A DNA stretch of 64,000 bases from Ignavibacteria bacterium UBA7675 (GTDB lineage: Bacteria > Bacteroidota > Ignavibacteria > Kapaibacteriales > UB7675). The DNA lies in NCBI GenBank assembly GCA_002483085.1, contig DLHF01000073.1:48707-112706 (forward strand), given 5' to 3'. A program made the translations under genes and the position numbers. This document shows positions 8,887 through 18,462 of this stretch, piece after piece; positions within the stretch are counted from its first letter, which is position 1; the number at the start of each line of letters is the position of its first letter. The notes beneath the pieces are model-generated. The model was not told the DNA's origin. It ran no database searches and saw only the letters and a program-made list of their open reading frames with translations.

Positions 8887-9213
8887 ACTCGTATCCTTGC
8901 TGGATATGGAAAATGTTATTTAATGAGCTTATTACACGCAGATTTTCGGCAATTTACAACAGCATGTTCCTGAAAATCAAGCAGTTGCACACAGATGACA
9001 AGTTTTTAACTAACAGTTCATTCAAAGGTTGCATCGCTTTTGCCTAGCTCCCTTCTGCTGCACCGCCGATAACACGCCGATGTAATGAAAATGTTACGTC
9101 CGTATTATGCTGTGTTGATGCAGTCCCGCCGCCGAATTTCCTTTTCATATCAGCGGGAAAATTTGCAGATTGGCAGCTAATTACGGTCGTAGTGTTTCCC
9201 CGAACAACAGAGC
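8887..9213. other. Divergent intergenic region upstream of phnD
   Basis: 327 bases between the lipoprotein gene (minus) and phnD (plus). It holds the upstream regions of both genes. A small imperfect palindrome TAATGAAAATGTTA lies at about 9082-9095, but I cannot assign a regulator. No Pho-box-like tandem CTGTCAT repeat and no TAnnTTTG promoter was found. Confidence 0.4.
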
Positions 9214-10140
9214 ATGAAATACGCGAAATTCTATCTGCCCCTCCTCATTCTTCTTCTTGCCCGGTTCTCGTTGCAGCCCCTGTTTGTCGACAGAAGCCTC
9301 GGGTCGAAAGCCAATCCGATTCGCATCGCGCTCACGCCATCTGTTGATGCACAAAAGGTTACAACCAACGGCGATCTCCTTCGCAGATTCCTAGAACAGC
9401 ATACTGGCTACTCGTTTTCTATTGTTGTGCCTGCCAGCTATATCGCTGTAGTAGAAGCTTTAGGAAGTGGTTCGGCAGATATCGCCGCAATTAATACATT
9501 TGGCTATCTTCTGGCAAATGGAAAATACGGGGCGGAAGCAGCCCTGCGCATTGTGCGGCGAGGTGGAGAAACCGAGTATCGGGGGCAGTTCATCACTCAT
9601 GTGGATAGCGGTATCGACTCGCTGTACCAGATTACCGGACGCCGCTTTGCCTATACCGATCCATCGTCGACCTCGGGCTTTATTCTGCCAAAGGCAATGC
9701 TCAAGAAAATGAATATTACACCCGCCGAAGAAGTGTTCGCCATAAAGCATGATAATGTCGTTACGATGATCTATCAAAAACAAGTAGACGCAGGCGCAAC
9801 CTATTATTCCCCTCCCGACAAAGAAACCGGGGAGTTTCTTGATGCACGTGCTCGCGTGGTAAAACAATTCCCAGATGTGTTCAAAAAAATTAAAATTATA
9901 GGCTTTACCCAAAGCATTCCCAACGACCCGATTGTGATTCGCAAAGGCTTCCCTGCCGATATGAAACAGCATATTATCGACGCTTTGCTCGCTTTCCAGT
10001 CGACGCCCGAAGGAAAAAAGGCACTGTTTGAGATCTACAGTGTAGACGGTTTTACGGCAGCAAAGGACAGCGATTACGACGCTTTGCGCGCTATTATCAG
10101 AGAACAGAATGTGGACATCGAGAACCTGATGAAAAAATAG
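9214..10140 (+). CDS. phnD: Phosphonate/phosphite-type ABC transporter substrate-binding protein
   Basis: 308-aa periplasmic or membrane-tethered binding protein of the PhnD/PtxB family. A hydrophobic N-terminus (YLPLLILLLARF) has no lipobox cysteine. Family hallmarks are PIRIALTPS near residue 35, ADIAAINTFGYLLAN, and the ligand-pocket segment YTDPSSTSGFILPKAML, where Ser/Thr backbone contacts bind the phosphonate or phosphite group. It is followed at 21 bases by phnC and then phnE. No C-P lyase, phosphonatase or phosphite dehydrogenase gene is in the window, so phosphonate, phosphite and related oxyanions remain open. Confidence 0.9.
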   Translation: MKYAKFYLPLLILLLARFSLQPLFVDRSLGSKANPIRIALTPSVDAQKVTTNGDLLRRFLEQHTGYSFSIVVPASYIAVVEALGSGSADIAAINTFGYLLANGKYGAEAALRIVRRGGETEYRGQFITHVDSGIDSLYQITGRRFAYTDPSSTSGFILPKAMLKKMNITPAEEVFAIKHDNVVTMIYQKQVDAGATYYSPPDKETGEFLDARARVVKQFPDVFKKIKIIGFTQSIPNDPIVIRKGFPADMKQHIIDALLAFQSTPEGKKALFEIYSVDGFTAAKDSDYDALRAIIREQNVDIENLMKK

Positions 10141-10161
10141 GCCAAGGCCGGAGACATTGAC

Positions 10162-10932
10162 ATGAGCCAGAACATCCTGCAACTGCGCGACCTCGAAAAA
10201 ATTTATCCCAATGGCACACACGCCTTGAAAAAGCTCACGCTCGACATTCGCGAGGGCGAGTTTCTCGTTGTAATTGGCTTGAGCGGTTCCGGTAAATCCA
10301 CACTTCTGCGCTGCCTGAACAGGCTCATCGAGCCGTCGGGTGGCTCCATCCTCTTCGCCGGTCGCGATGTCACCTTCCTCAAAGGCAGCGAGCTGCGGGA
10401 ATACCGCAGGCAAATCGGCATGATTTTCCAGCAGTTTAATCTCATTCGCCGCCGGTCGGTGTTGTACAATGTTCTTTCCGGTGCGCTCGGCACTATGCCA
10501 GTGTGGCAGTCTATACTCGGGCGCTTTCCCGAAGAATTACAGCAAGAAGCCATGCGCAGTCTTGAGATTGTGGGATTAAAAGACAAGCCGCTCATTCGAG
10601 CCGATGCTCTGAGCGGAGGGCAGCAACAGCGCGTAGCCATTGCCCGGTCGCTGATGCAAAAGCCGCGCATACTGCTCGCCGACGAGCCAGTGGCAAGCCT
10701 GGATCCCGCCACCTCGCATTCGGTGATGCAGTATTTAGAACGAATCAACAAAGAATTCGGAACGACAATTATCTGCAACCTGCACTTCCTCAGCCTTGTG
10801 CGGCGCTACGCCACCCGCGTAGTAGCGCTCAAAGGCGGTGAATTGGTGTTTGAGGGCAATCCACACGACATCGACGAAGCATGGTTCAAGCGCATCTACG
10901 GCGAGGATGCAATAGAAGTGCAGATAGACTGA
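10162..10932 (+). CDS. phnC: Phosphonate-type ABC transporter ATP-binding protein
   Basis: 256-aa cytoplasmic ATPase driving the PhnDCE importer. Walker A GLSGSGKS at residues 39-46, Q-loop in IGMIFQQFNLI, signature LSGGQQQRVAIARS, Walker B ILLADEPVASLD and the switch histidine in CNLHFLSL are intact. The VIGLSGSGKSTLLRC and FQQFNLIRR segments are typical of PhnC. GGAGA lies just upstream of ATG 10162. It is co-oriented with phnD and phnE, as usual for this operon. Confidence 0.93.
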   Translation: MSQNILQLRDLEKIYPNGTHALKKLTLDIREGEFLVVIGLSGSGKSTLLRCLNRLIEPSGGSILFAGRDVTFLKGSELREYRRQIGMIFQQFNLIRRRSVLYNVLSGALGTMPVWQSILGRFPEELQQEAMRSLEIVGLKDKPLIRADALSGGQQQRVAIARSLMQKPRILLADEPVASLDPATSHSVMQYLERINKEFGTTIICNLHFLSLVRRYATRVVALKGGELVFEGNPHDIDEAWFKRIYGEDAIEVQID

Positions 10933-11087
10933 TAAGGCGCCAATAGGAATCGACAAAAGGATATGTAGCGGCCCAAGACGAATTAGCTTTTTCAATCCAA
11001 AGACTGAGACTGCGAGGCACACAGCGAGGAATTCGGGTACTCTCTGCTCTTCCGCCTCCAATCTCCCAAACAGAGACCATTTATTTT

Positions 11088-12107
11088 ATGGCTTCAACTT
11101 CTCCTCGCTCTGTATTCCAGGCTTTTGTACTGGATGTATTCTTTGGGGTGTACCTCGCGATTACTCTGCACCGGATTATCTGGCATCGCGTGCTGCTCAA
11201 CAGCGAACCGAACGAGCTTACAATGCCGCTCGCTATTGTGTACGGCTCTATAGGCGTAGTACTCGCGATACTACTCCACGCTATGAAAGCCTCGCCGGGA
11301 AGAAAAATTTTCGGCCTAACCATACCGGGCTGGCGGGACGCTCTTGCAGTCCACATGCTCTGGATAGCAGGCGTAGCAACAGTAGTTACGTCCTGGGTTG
11401 TTACCAAAGTCTCGCTCATCGACCTTTTTTCTGGGGACAGATTACAACGAGCCGGGCAGCTCTTTGGATCGCTGTTTACACCCGAGTTCTCCATTGCCGG
11501 GCAAGCAGCATCAGCAATGGTAGAGACAATCTACCTCTCGCTCATGGCTACACTTCTGGCACTGCCTATTACCTTTGTGCTGGGATTTCTGAGCGCGCGC
11601 AACCTGATGAAGCAAAACAACACGACGTTTGTTGTGTACAATCTTGTACGCATAGCCACAAACTTTACGCGCTCAATCGAACCACTTATTTGGGCGATTA
11701 TTTTTTCGGTGTGGGTAGGCATTGGTCCATTTGCGGGCATGCTTGCGCTCATGGTACACACGATTGCATCGCTGGCGAAACTGTATTCAGAACAGATCGA
11801 GAACATCGATCCGGGGCCGATGGAAGCCATCGAAGCGACAGGAGCATCGCCATTGCAGGTAGTGTGGTTTGCCGTCGTGCCACAAATAGTCATCCCTTTT
11901 CTGAGCTTCACTATATACCGCTGGGACATCAATGTGCGCATGGCCACCATTATCGGCCTTGTAGGCGGCGGCGGTATCGGCGACCTACTTATGCAGTATC
12001 AGGGCTTGGGGCGCTGGAACGAAGTAGGGCTGATCGTACTACTCATCGCAGCCGTTGTGTGGCTCATGGATTACATATCGGCAAAAGTGAGAGAAGCGAT
12101 ACAGTAA
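11088..12107 (+). CDS. phnE: Phosphonate-type ABC transporter permease
   Basis: 339-aa inner-membrane permease. The C-terminal 220 residues match PhnE: SLMATLLALPITFVLGFLSA and the EAA loop EAIEATGASPLQVVWFAVVP that docks PhnC. The protein is longer than the usual 260-290 aa because of an N-terminal extension with two extra hydrophobic segments (residues about 10-27 and 45-65). 155 bases separate it from phnC, with no separate promoter seen. ATG 11088 has only a weak ribosome binding site. Confidence 0.9.
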   Translation: MASTSPRSVFQAFVLDVFFGVYLAITLHRIIWHRVLLNSEPNELTMPLAIVYGSIGVVLAILLHAMKASPGRKIFGLTIPGWRDALAVHMLWIAGVATVVTSWVVTKVSLIDLFSGDRLQRAGQLFGSLFTPEFSIAGQAASAMVETIYLSLMATLLALPITFVLGFLSARNLMKQNNTTFVVYNLVRIATNFTRSIEPLIWAIIFSVWVGIGPFAGMLALMVHTIASLAKLYSEQIENIDPGPMEAIEATGASPLQVVWFAVVPQIVIPFLSFTIYRWDINVRMATIIGLVGGGGIGDLLMQYQGLGRWNEVGLIVLLIAAVVWLMDYISAKVREAIQ

Positions 12108-12214
12108 CCGTTTCCATCAGCTACTCTTTTGCACAAAAGCAATGAATCAAAACATCTTCTGCTTCGTCTAACGCGCATCGGACACTTGTACAACTCATTA
12201 CGGATATTCCCGGC

Positions 12215-12508
12215 ATGGCACGCATACAACGAACATTTACGACAAAATCAACAGCACAAGAAATGCAAGACTTTGTCAACAACAGCGTTCTCAACCGCAC
12301 AGAGTTGCAATCTCTTCTGCCATCTGCTCGCTGGAAAGGCAGCATATTATATATAGACGCCCGCTTTGTTGTGGGCAGCATTGCACTGAGCGACAACGAA
12401 GTGGTTGTGGACGTAGACATCAGCTTTCTGGCAGCCAACGCGACAAAGCGCATCGAATCGGCCATTGAAGACGGCATCAAGCAGCTTGAAGCTGGGAAAG
12501 CGGAGTAG
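12215..12508 (+). CDS. Small polyhydroxyalkanoic acid system-like protein
   Basis: 97-aa soluble protein. The C-terminal two thirds (GSILYIDARFVVGSIALSD then VVDVDISFLAANATKRIES) resemble the small proteins annotated as the polyhydroxyalkanoic acid system family, which share an alternating beta-strand core, a conserved L-F-L-type segment and a final amphipathic helix. No PHA synthase is present in the window, so the name reflects fold similarity rather than a demonstrated role. ATG 12215 follows GGATATTCCCGGC. Confidence 0.5.
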   Translation: MARIQRTFTTKSTAQEMQDFVNNSVLNRTELQSLLPSARWKGSILYIDARFVVGSIALSDNEVVVDVDISFLAANATKRIESAIEDGIKQLEAGKAE

Positions 12509-12524
12509 ATCCCACCAGTTGTAG

Positions 12525-12610
12525 AGCGCTTCTGTCTCCGCTCTTGCTACGTGTCTCTGCACCGCGCAGCACCTCCGCTTCGTGGCTATTCAAGCCTAAC
12601 CGCTTATGCT
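12525..12610 (+). repeat. Dispersed intergenic repeat, left module (copy A)
   Basis: Contains CTTCTGTCTCCGCTCTTGC, then TCTCTGCACCGCGCAGCAC (12554-12572) and TTCGTGGCTATTCAAGCC, the left-module core found at 19583, 24620, 37678, 40172, 46207 and 52435. The right module is missing. It lies between convergent genes. Confidence 0.75.
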
Positions 12611-12653
12611 CTACTGCCGCCCGATCGCTGCGATATGGTATAGTAAATTACAG

Positions 12654-12681
12654 CAGAAGCCCCGAAATTCCGGGGCTTCTG
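12654..12681. terminator. Bidirectional terminator hairpin between convergent genes
   Basis: Perfect 11-bp stem CAGAAGCCCCG / CGGGGCTTCTG with a 6-base loop, placed between genes ending at 12508 (plus) and 12707 (minus). Neither flank has a strong T run, so termination is inferred from stem strength and position. Confidence 0.6.
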
Positions 12682-12706
12682 TATATCTACCAGTGCGGAG
12701 CGCTTA

Positions 12707-14452
12707 TCAGCGGCGCACGACCATTGGCACTGTGCGAACACCCGCAGATGTTTTCATCGACACGATGTATGTTCCATCGCTCCATCCGGATGTAGCAATT
12801 TTCATCTCGTTCTCGATATTAGTATGCGTGAATGTTTGCTGATACATGACTCGGCCAAGCATATCGGTAATTGTCAGCGTAGCTTCCCCCTCTATAGAGG
12901 GCACTTCCAGCATAAAGGGAGCACCTTTCTCAACAGGATTCGGGAGTACGCGAAACTGCCCTTCCATTTCACCTGTAGACTGCTTCAGCAGAATCTGCCC
13001 CTGCTCTTCCTCTGCAACAAAGCCAGCAACACCAGCAGGCTCGGGAGCACCGCCAAGTTCAGGCGTGTATTGGCGGAGACCAGACATAACACAAGGATTA
13101 CCAAAACTAACTCCGGGGTCATTGCACAAACGTACCCACTGCCCATGAGTTGTCCGAGTAGATGTAATCGCAAAAGCTATATTCATTTGCGACACACCCG
13201 GCGCTGTATTATCAATAGCAAGCGTGCGAGCATTAGTTGCTTCACTCAGCAAAACATCATTACAGAAGGAAGAACCAGAAGCACTTTCCATTTTAACAAC
13301 ATAAACATCATCGCTGCCAAAGCCACCTGTCATACTACTTTGACCAGCGGTCGCGTAGCCACCATCGGAAGTGGGTATGATTTCCCACAAGAATTCACCA
13401 CCAGTAGTACCGCCATAGGCACGGCTCCATATCTTTGCTCCGACATTCGTCGTTTTCAGGACATAGCCATTAAGTCCTGTAAAGCCCAGTCCCTGGCAAT
13501 AACCACTGAAGATTAATTCGCCTGTACATGTTTCTTTTACCGAAAGAAACTCATCCCAGTTTGAAGTAAACTCATAGGTGCGTCCCCACAGAAATGTTCC
13601 TGCATTGTTGAATTTCACCATGAGAGCATCAGGTGTTGTTGTATAGCTTGTCTCCGTGCCAGCTGTGATATAGCCGCCGTCGTTGGTCTGGCGTACTGAC
13701 CAAATACCCTCTGTACCTGTGCCGCCAAAATTGCGTGACCACGTTGTAACTCCAGTAGAATTAACTTTCACAAGCCATGACTGATAATTGCCAGTAATAC
13801 TAGATGTACTACCGGCTGTTATATAGCCACCATCAGTAGTCTGCTGCACTGATTTGAAGCCTTCTATTCCAGTCCAGCCATAGGATTTCCACCAAGTAAC
13901 GGCACCCAAAGAAGTGGTTTTCAACAGAAAAGCATCGTAGTCACCTGCACCGAAGCTATTTGTACGGCCAGAGACAATAAAGCCACCATCGGATGTAGTT
14001 TGCACACAAGCCCCTTCTTCATCTCCACTACCACCATAGGTCATTGTCCAGAGCAGTGTGCCAACATTATTTGTTTTGAGAAGAAACACATCATCACGTA
14101 TACAGTTGTTGTTGTTTTGCGTTTTACCCGTAATGATAAATCCACCATCAGCGGCGATATCAAGAGAATACGCATAGTCATTTCCACCAATATTGTAGCT
14201 ATATGACCACAAGACATTACCAACCCTATCTAAACGGACAAGATAAACATCAAAATCACTTGCTCCGGATGTATAACCGGCCACGACATAGCCACTGTCT
14301 GGAAGTTGTTTAATGGAACGCCCTACCTGTTGGGTGGATGTTCCTGCAAGGGTCTGAAAGCGCGGTATTTGCGCCTGCGCTTCATTGTGCATCATCAGTG
14401 CCAGTGACATTACTGTGGCACACATCAATAGGAATAAAGCTTTTTTCTTCAT
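12707..14452 (-). CDS. T9SS-exported repeat protein with C-terminal sorting domain
   Basis: 581-aa secreted protein. A Sec signal peptide (ending EAQA, residue about 27) is followed by about seven repeats of roughly 50-60 residues with the pattern T-x-D-G-G-[YF]-I-x-[AT]-G, then L-V-K-x-N-x-x-G, a propeller-like cadence. The last 80 residues form a type A T9SS sorting domain: FRVLPNPVEKGAPFMLEV, TLTITDMLGRVMYQQ and DGTYIVSMKTSAGVRTVPMV. It would cross the outer membrane by the Por system and be anchored or released. GAGGATC lies upstream of ATG 14452. Ligand or substrate is unknown. Confidence 0.88.
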   Translation of the reverse strand: MKKKALFLLMCATVMSLALMMHNEAQAQIPRFQTLAGTSTQQVGRSIKQLPDSGYVVAGYTSGASDFDVYLVRLDRVGNVLWSYSYNIGGNDYAYSLDIAADGGFIITGKTQNNNNCIRDDVFLLKTNNVGTLLWTMTYGGSGDEEGACVQTTSDGGFIVSGRTNSFGAGDYDAFLLKTTSLGAVTWWKSYGWTGIEGFKSVQQTTDGGYITAGSTSSITGNYQSWLVKVNSTGVTTWSRNFGGTGTEGIWSVRQTNDGGYITAGTETSYTTTPDALMVKFNNAGTFLWGRTYEFTSNWDEFLSVKETCTGELIFSGYCQGLGFTGLNGYVLKTTNVGAKIWSRAYGGTTGGEFLWEIIPTSDGGYATAGQSSMTGGFGSDDVYVVKMESASGSSFCNDVLLSEATNARTLAIDNTAPGVSQMNIAFAITSTRTTHGQWVRLCNDPGVSFGNPCVMSGLRQYTPELGGAPEPAGVAGFVAEEEQGQILLKQSTGEMEGQFRVLPNPVEKGAPFMLEVPSIEGEATLTITDMLGRVMYQQTFTHTNIENEMKIATSGWSDGTYIVSMKTSAGVRTVPMVVRR

Positions 14453-14910
14453 AACGAGATCCTCATTATTAAAATTAAGTAAGTGAGTAAAATAAGGCTT
14501 ACAAGGGTGTGTAATACCGGCTCATCAGACAAGACAGTGAGAACTATTCGGTAAAACCGCAGTAGAACGGTTCGGCATTCTTACTGCACTGAGGACTATG
14601 CAGTACAACCGCGGTGAAAAAACTATGTCGCGACAGAATCGATTCGGCGCCAATATACATGTAGCACTCTTTTCACAGCAAGACAAATACATGCAATAAT
14701 CGAAAATCCGTGTTTGTCCTATGGCCGTATCAGTGTTTGTCTGTACTCCTATCCCTCTATTCTGTTCCATTTGTCTCTTTCACAAAACCCCATTTGTGGA
14801 GAACTTTACTTGGCGGTCTGCTGCCGAACGGGTATTTTTCGAGTAATCCGGATCTAATTCTCTGTGACAGACTCTGCCTGGCTCCGCGCTGGCTGAATAT
14901 ATTGTGTGCT
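14453..14910. other. Divergent intergenic region upstream of dnaE
   Basis: 458 bases between the T9SS protein gene (minus) and dnaE (plus). Near 14540-14660 there are short imperfect repeats of TATTCGG / GGTTCGG / GATTCGG and CTGCACTGAGGAC-like segments that could be regulatory, but no recognised operator or promoter was found. The region is open in the dnaE frame from 14710, which gives a spurious 67-codon extension. Confidence 0.4.
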
Positions 14911-17900
14911 ATGCCCGAATTTGTTCATCTTCATAATCATACTCATTACTCGCTCTTAGATGGAGCGTGTACGCCCGAACAACTGATCAAAGCAGCAGTG
15001 GCCGATGGCCAGAAGTCTCTTGCCCTGACTGACCACGGTGTGATGTTCGGCGGTATGGAGTTCTATAAAAAAGCTAAAAAAGCCGGTGTGAAGCCCATCC
15101 TCGGCTGCGAAATGTATGTGGCAAACGGTAGCCGCTTCGATAAGGATCTTGGAAAAGGCGATAAACGACGGAAAAATTATTTTCACCTCGTTCTGCTGGC
15201 TAAAAATGATGTCGGCTATCGCAATCTTATTAAGCTCTCTACCTACGGCCATACCGAAGGATTTTACTATAAACCTCGTATCGATACCGATGTGCTCTCG
15301 GAACATTCCGAAGGGCTCGTGGCGCTCTCAGCCTGCGCAGGCGGAGTGATTAATGCTCACCTTGTGTCCGGTGATTATGATACTGCCAGAAAAACAGCGA
15401 TTTTCTACAAAGAATTGTTCGACGACGATTTTTATATCGAATTGCAAGATCATAAGCTCGCCGTTGATAAGCCCATTCTCGAACTTGCGCCGAAGCTCGC
15501 TCGTGAACTTGGTATTAAGATGGTGGCTACCAATGATTGTCACTATATCCGGCAAGAACATGCAGTGGCGCATAATGTACTGCTCCATATCAAGGATGTG
15601 ACCGCCAGCACCGCCGGTACTGTCGATATCAATAAGCTGCGCTATGGCGCGCCGGAAATGTATTTTAAAACCGCCGAGGAAATGGCTCAGCTCTTTGGCC
15701 AGTACGAAGGCGCACTGGATCACTCGCTCGAAATTGCAGATAAGTGTAATTTTGAATTTGGTAAGGAACTCTATATGCCGGACTTCCCCATTCCGGTGGA
15801 GTCCAAATCGGTAAATCTTGATGAGTACCTCGACGAGCTGACATGGAAAGGACTCGAACGGCGCTATCCGCAGTTCAATAAGGAAATTACTGATCGCACA
15901 GAGTTTGAGCTGGGCGTTATCAAAAAAATGGGGTTCTCGGGCTATTTTCTGATTGTGCAGGATTTTATCGCTGCTGCTCGCAATATGGGCGTTAGCGTAG
16001 GCCCAGGTCGCGGCTCGGCGGCAGGTAGCCTTGTGGCCTATGGCTTGGGAATTACAAACGTCGACCCCCTGCGCTACAATCTCCTGTTCGAGCGTTTTCT
16101 CAATCCTGATCGCGTGTCGATGCCCGATATTGACATCGATTTCAACGACGAAAAGCGCGAAAAAGTAATCCAGTACGTGCGCGATAAATACGGTGCTAAT
16201 TCCGTAGCTCAAATCATTACGTTCGGTACGCTGTCCTCGCGCGCCGTGCTCAAAGATGTAGGCCGCGTACTCGGTGTTCCTCTCGCCACTATCGAGTCCA
16301 TTACCAAAAATATTCCCGTGATCCTCGGCAAAGTAACGCCGATAAAAGAGGCTTTAGAGCTGCCCGAACTGCGCTGGGTAAAGGAAAGCAACGATCCTAA
16401 ACTGCGCCAGCTTATCGAATATTCGATGGTGCTGGAAGGCTTCTGCCGCAATGCGTCGCTGCACGCCGCTGGTGTGGTGATTGCTCCGGGCGATATTTCC
16501 GACTATGTACCGCTCTATAAATCGCCCAACTCCGAGCTCGCTACACAGTTCAATATGAAAGACCTCGAAGATGCGGGGCTTCTGAAAATGGACTTTCTCG
16601 GGCTGCGGACACTGTCGATTATCGATAATACTATCGCGATGGTGGAGTATAATCACCAAGTAAAAATCGACATCGACGCTATCGACTTCGACGACACAGC
16701 CTCCTATGGCCTATTGGGTGAAGGCAAAACTCTTGCTGTGTTTCAGTTCGAATCCGAGCCAATGCAGAAGTATCTGAAACAGCTCAAACCTACCAATCTC
16801 GAAGACCTGACGGCCATGAATGCTCTCTACAGGCCGGGCCCGATGGATAATATCCCGGAGTTTATCGATAGGAAACAAGGCCGCAAGCAAATTTCCTACC
16901 TGCATGCAGAGATGGAACCTGCGCTAAAAAACACGTATGGCATTATTGTCTACCAAGAACAGGTAATGCAGTTGGTGCGCGATATCGCAGGGTTTACGCT
17001 TGCACAATCGGATATCATGCGGCGCGCAATGGGTAAAAAAGACGAGAAACTCATGCAGGAACAGCGCGAATTGTTTATCGACGGCGCTGTAAAAAAAGCC
17101 TACGATCATAAGCTCGCAGGCGAAATTTTTGACCTTATCCTGAAATTTGCGTCTTACGGTTTTAATAAGTCGCACTCGCTTGCCTATTCCTATCTCGCTT
17201 TCCAGACAGCATGGCTAAAAACACACTATACCGCAGAGTTTCTGGCTGCGAACATGACCGCAGAGCTCAACGATCTCGACAAAATTGTGAACTTGACCGA
17301 GGAGGCGAAGACCTTTGGCATTGAAGTGCTGCCGCCAGATGTGAACGACTCGCAGGCTATGTTTACAGCCGTCGACAGTAAAACTATTCGGTTCGGGCTG
17401 GCAGCTATCAAAAACGTCGGTGTGAATGTCGTGGAGTGCATTATGAAAGCACGCCAGGAAAAGCCTTTTGTGTCGCTATTCGATTTTGCTGCACGTGTGG
17501 AGTCCAAAGCGCTGAACCGCCGTACCATTGAAGCACTTGTATGCGCCGGTGCTTTCGATTCGCTGCGATGCGGCCATCGAGCACAGCTTTTTAATGCTAT
17601 TGAGTCGGCGCTGAAATACTCGCAGGCTTTTACACAGTCGAAAAATCCCGATATGGATAGCCTGTTCGGTGGCGATAGCGAAGCCGAGCTTATCAGCGAG
17701 CCAACGCTGGGCGATGCTCCGCAGTGGAGCTTTCTGGAACGCCTGAAAAAAGAGAAAGAATATCTGAATTTTTATATCAGCGGCCACCCATTAGAACGCT
17801 ACTACCCGCATGTGATTTCCTTCCGTACACTTTCGCTTAGCGATAAGGAGAGCCCGCTCATCGGCAAGCAAGCACGCGTGTGTGGTATTGTGTCGGGCAT

Positions 17901-18372
17901 ACGCACAAAACTAGACAAACGCGAGAAAACTATCGGCTTTGTTACGCTCGAAGACTTCGGAGGTCGCGCAGAGTGTATCTTCTGGAGTGACGCCTTTGCT
18001 CGCTTCCGCGACTTCCTTGTGGAAGATGCGATGATCATGGTCATAGGCCGCACCGAGATCAATGGCAGTTCGTCGCTCAAGGTGATTGCCGACGAAGTCA
18101 TTCCATTGGAAGAAACACCGAAAAAATTCGCAAAAGGGCTTCTTCTGTCAGTAGATCGCACGAAAGTGGAACCACAACTTATAGAGCAGGCCGCACGGCG
18201 CATTGGAACGGCTGGCAATGGCGATGGCAGGATTGAAATTAGCGTGTACGAAGGGGCTGCTATTCCCATGAAAAAGTACAGATCGCGCAGCAAAGTAGTG
18301 CCCTCCCACGATATCGCTATCGACCTGATGAATATCCTCGGTACGCGCAATGTAAAATTCTTTACAGATTAA
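14911..18372 (+). CDS. dnaE: DNA polymerase III alpha subunit
   Basis: 1153-aa replicative polymerase catalytic subunit. The PHP domain starts at residue 1 with FVHLHNHTHYSLLDG and SLALTDHGVMFGGMEF. The C-family palm contains GPGRGSAAGSLVAY and the catalytic PDIDIDFNDE. Next come the thumb/fingers segment (ALYRPGPMDNIPEFI, SYGFNKSHSLAYSYLAFQTA), a helix-hairpin-helix region, and a C-terminal OB fold (ARVCGIVSGIRTKLDKREKT). The length matches type DnaE1. I place the start at ATG 14911, where homology begins, although the frame is open 67 codons further upstream. Confidence 0.96.
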   Translation: MPEFVHLHNHTHYSLLDGACTPEQLIKAAVADGQKSLALTDHGVMFGGMEFYKKAKKAGVKPILGCEMYVANGSRFDKDLGKGDKRRKNYFHLVLLAKNDVGYRNLIKLSTYGHTEGFYYKPRIDTDVLSEHSEGLVALSACAGGVINAHLVSGDYDTARKTAIFYKELFDDDFYIELQDHKLAVDKPILELAPKLARELGIKMVATNDCHYIRQEHAVAHNVLLHIKDVTASTAGTVDINKLRYGAPEMYFKTAEEMAQLFGQYEGALDHSLEIADKCNFEFGKELYMPDFPIPVESKSVNLDEYLDELTWKGLERRYPQFNKEITDRTEFELGVIKKMGFSGYFLIVQDFIAAARNMGVSVGPGRGSAAGSLVAYGLGITNVDPLRYNLLFERFLNPDRVSMPDIDIDFNDEKREKVIQYVRDKYGANSVAQIITFGTLSSRAVLKDVGRVLGVPLATIESITKNIPVILGKVTPIKEALELPELRWVKESNDPKLRQLIEYSMVLEGFCRNASLHAAGVVIAPGDISDYVPLYKSPNSELATQFNMKDLEDAGLLKMDFLGLRTLSIIDNTIAMVEYNHQVKIDIDAIDFDDTASYGLLGEGKTLAVFQFESEPMQKYLKQLKPTNLEDLTAMNALYRPGPMDNIPEFIDRKQGRKQISYLHAEMEPALKNTYGIIVYQEQVMQLVRDIAGFTLAQSDIMRRAMGKKDEKLMQEQRELFIDGAVKKAYDHKLAGEIFDLILKFASYGFNKSHSLAYSYLAFQTAWLKTHYTAEFLAANMTAELNDLDKIVNLTEEAKTFGIEVLPPDVNDSQAMFTAVDSKTIRFGLAAIKNVGVNVVECIMKARQEKPFVSLFDFAARVESKALNRRTIEALVCAGAFDSLRCGHRAQLFNAIESALKYSQAFTQSKNPDMDSLFGGDSEAELISEPTLGDAPQWSFLERLKKEKEYLNFYISGHPLERYYPHVISFRTLSLSDKESPLIGKQARVCGIVSGIRTKLDKREKTIGFVTLEDFGGRAECIFWSDAFARFRDFLVEDAMIMVIGRTEINGSSSLKVIADEVIPLEETPKKFAKGLLLSVDRTKVEPQLIEQAARRIGTAGNGDGRIEISVYEGAAIPMKKYRSRSKVVPSHDIAIDLMNILGTRNVKFFTD

Positions 18373-18462
18373 TAGGTAATTGCTATCTTCTATGCTGGTT
18401 GGCACACCGCAGATACAACGCTGCAATGCCCGGCCTCCTATTGCTCATATGCAGGGATATGT

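Noticed and set aside
9082..9095. Pho-box or phosphonate operator upstream of phnD
   Set aside because: There is a short palindrome, but no tandem Pho-box repeat, so the evidence is too weak.
12215..12508. Phasin or PHA synthase regulator
   Set aside because: Similarity is limited to a small fold family and no PHA genes are nearby, so only a tentative call was given.
14710..14910. A 67-codon N-terminal extension of DnaE
   Set aside because: DnaE family proteins begin at the PHP domain; the extension has no homology or ribosome binding site.
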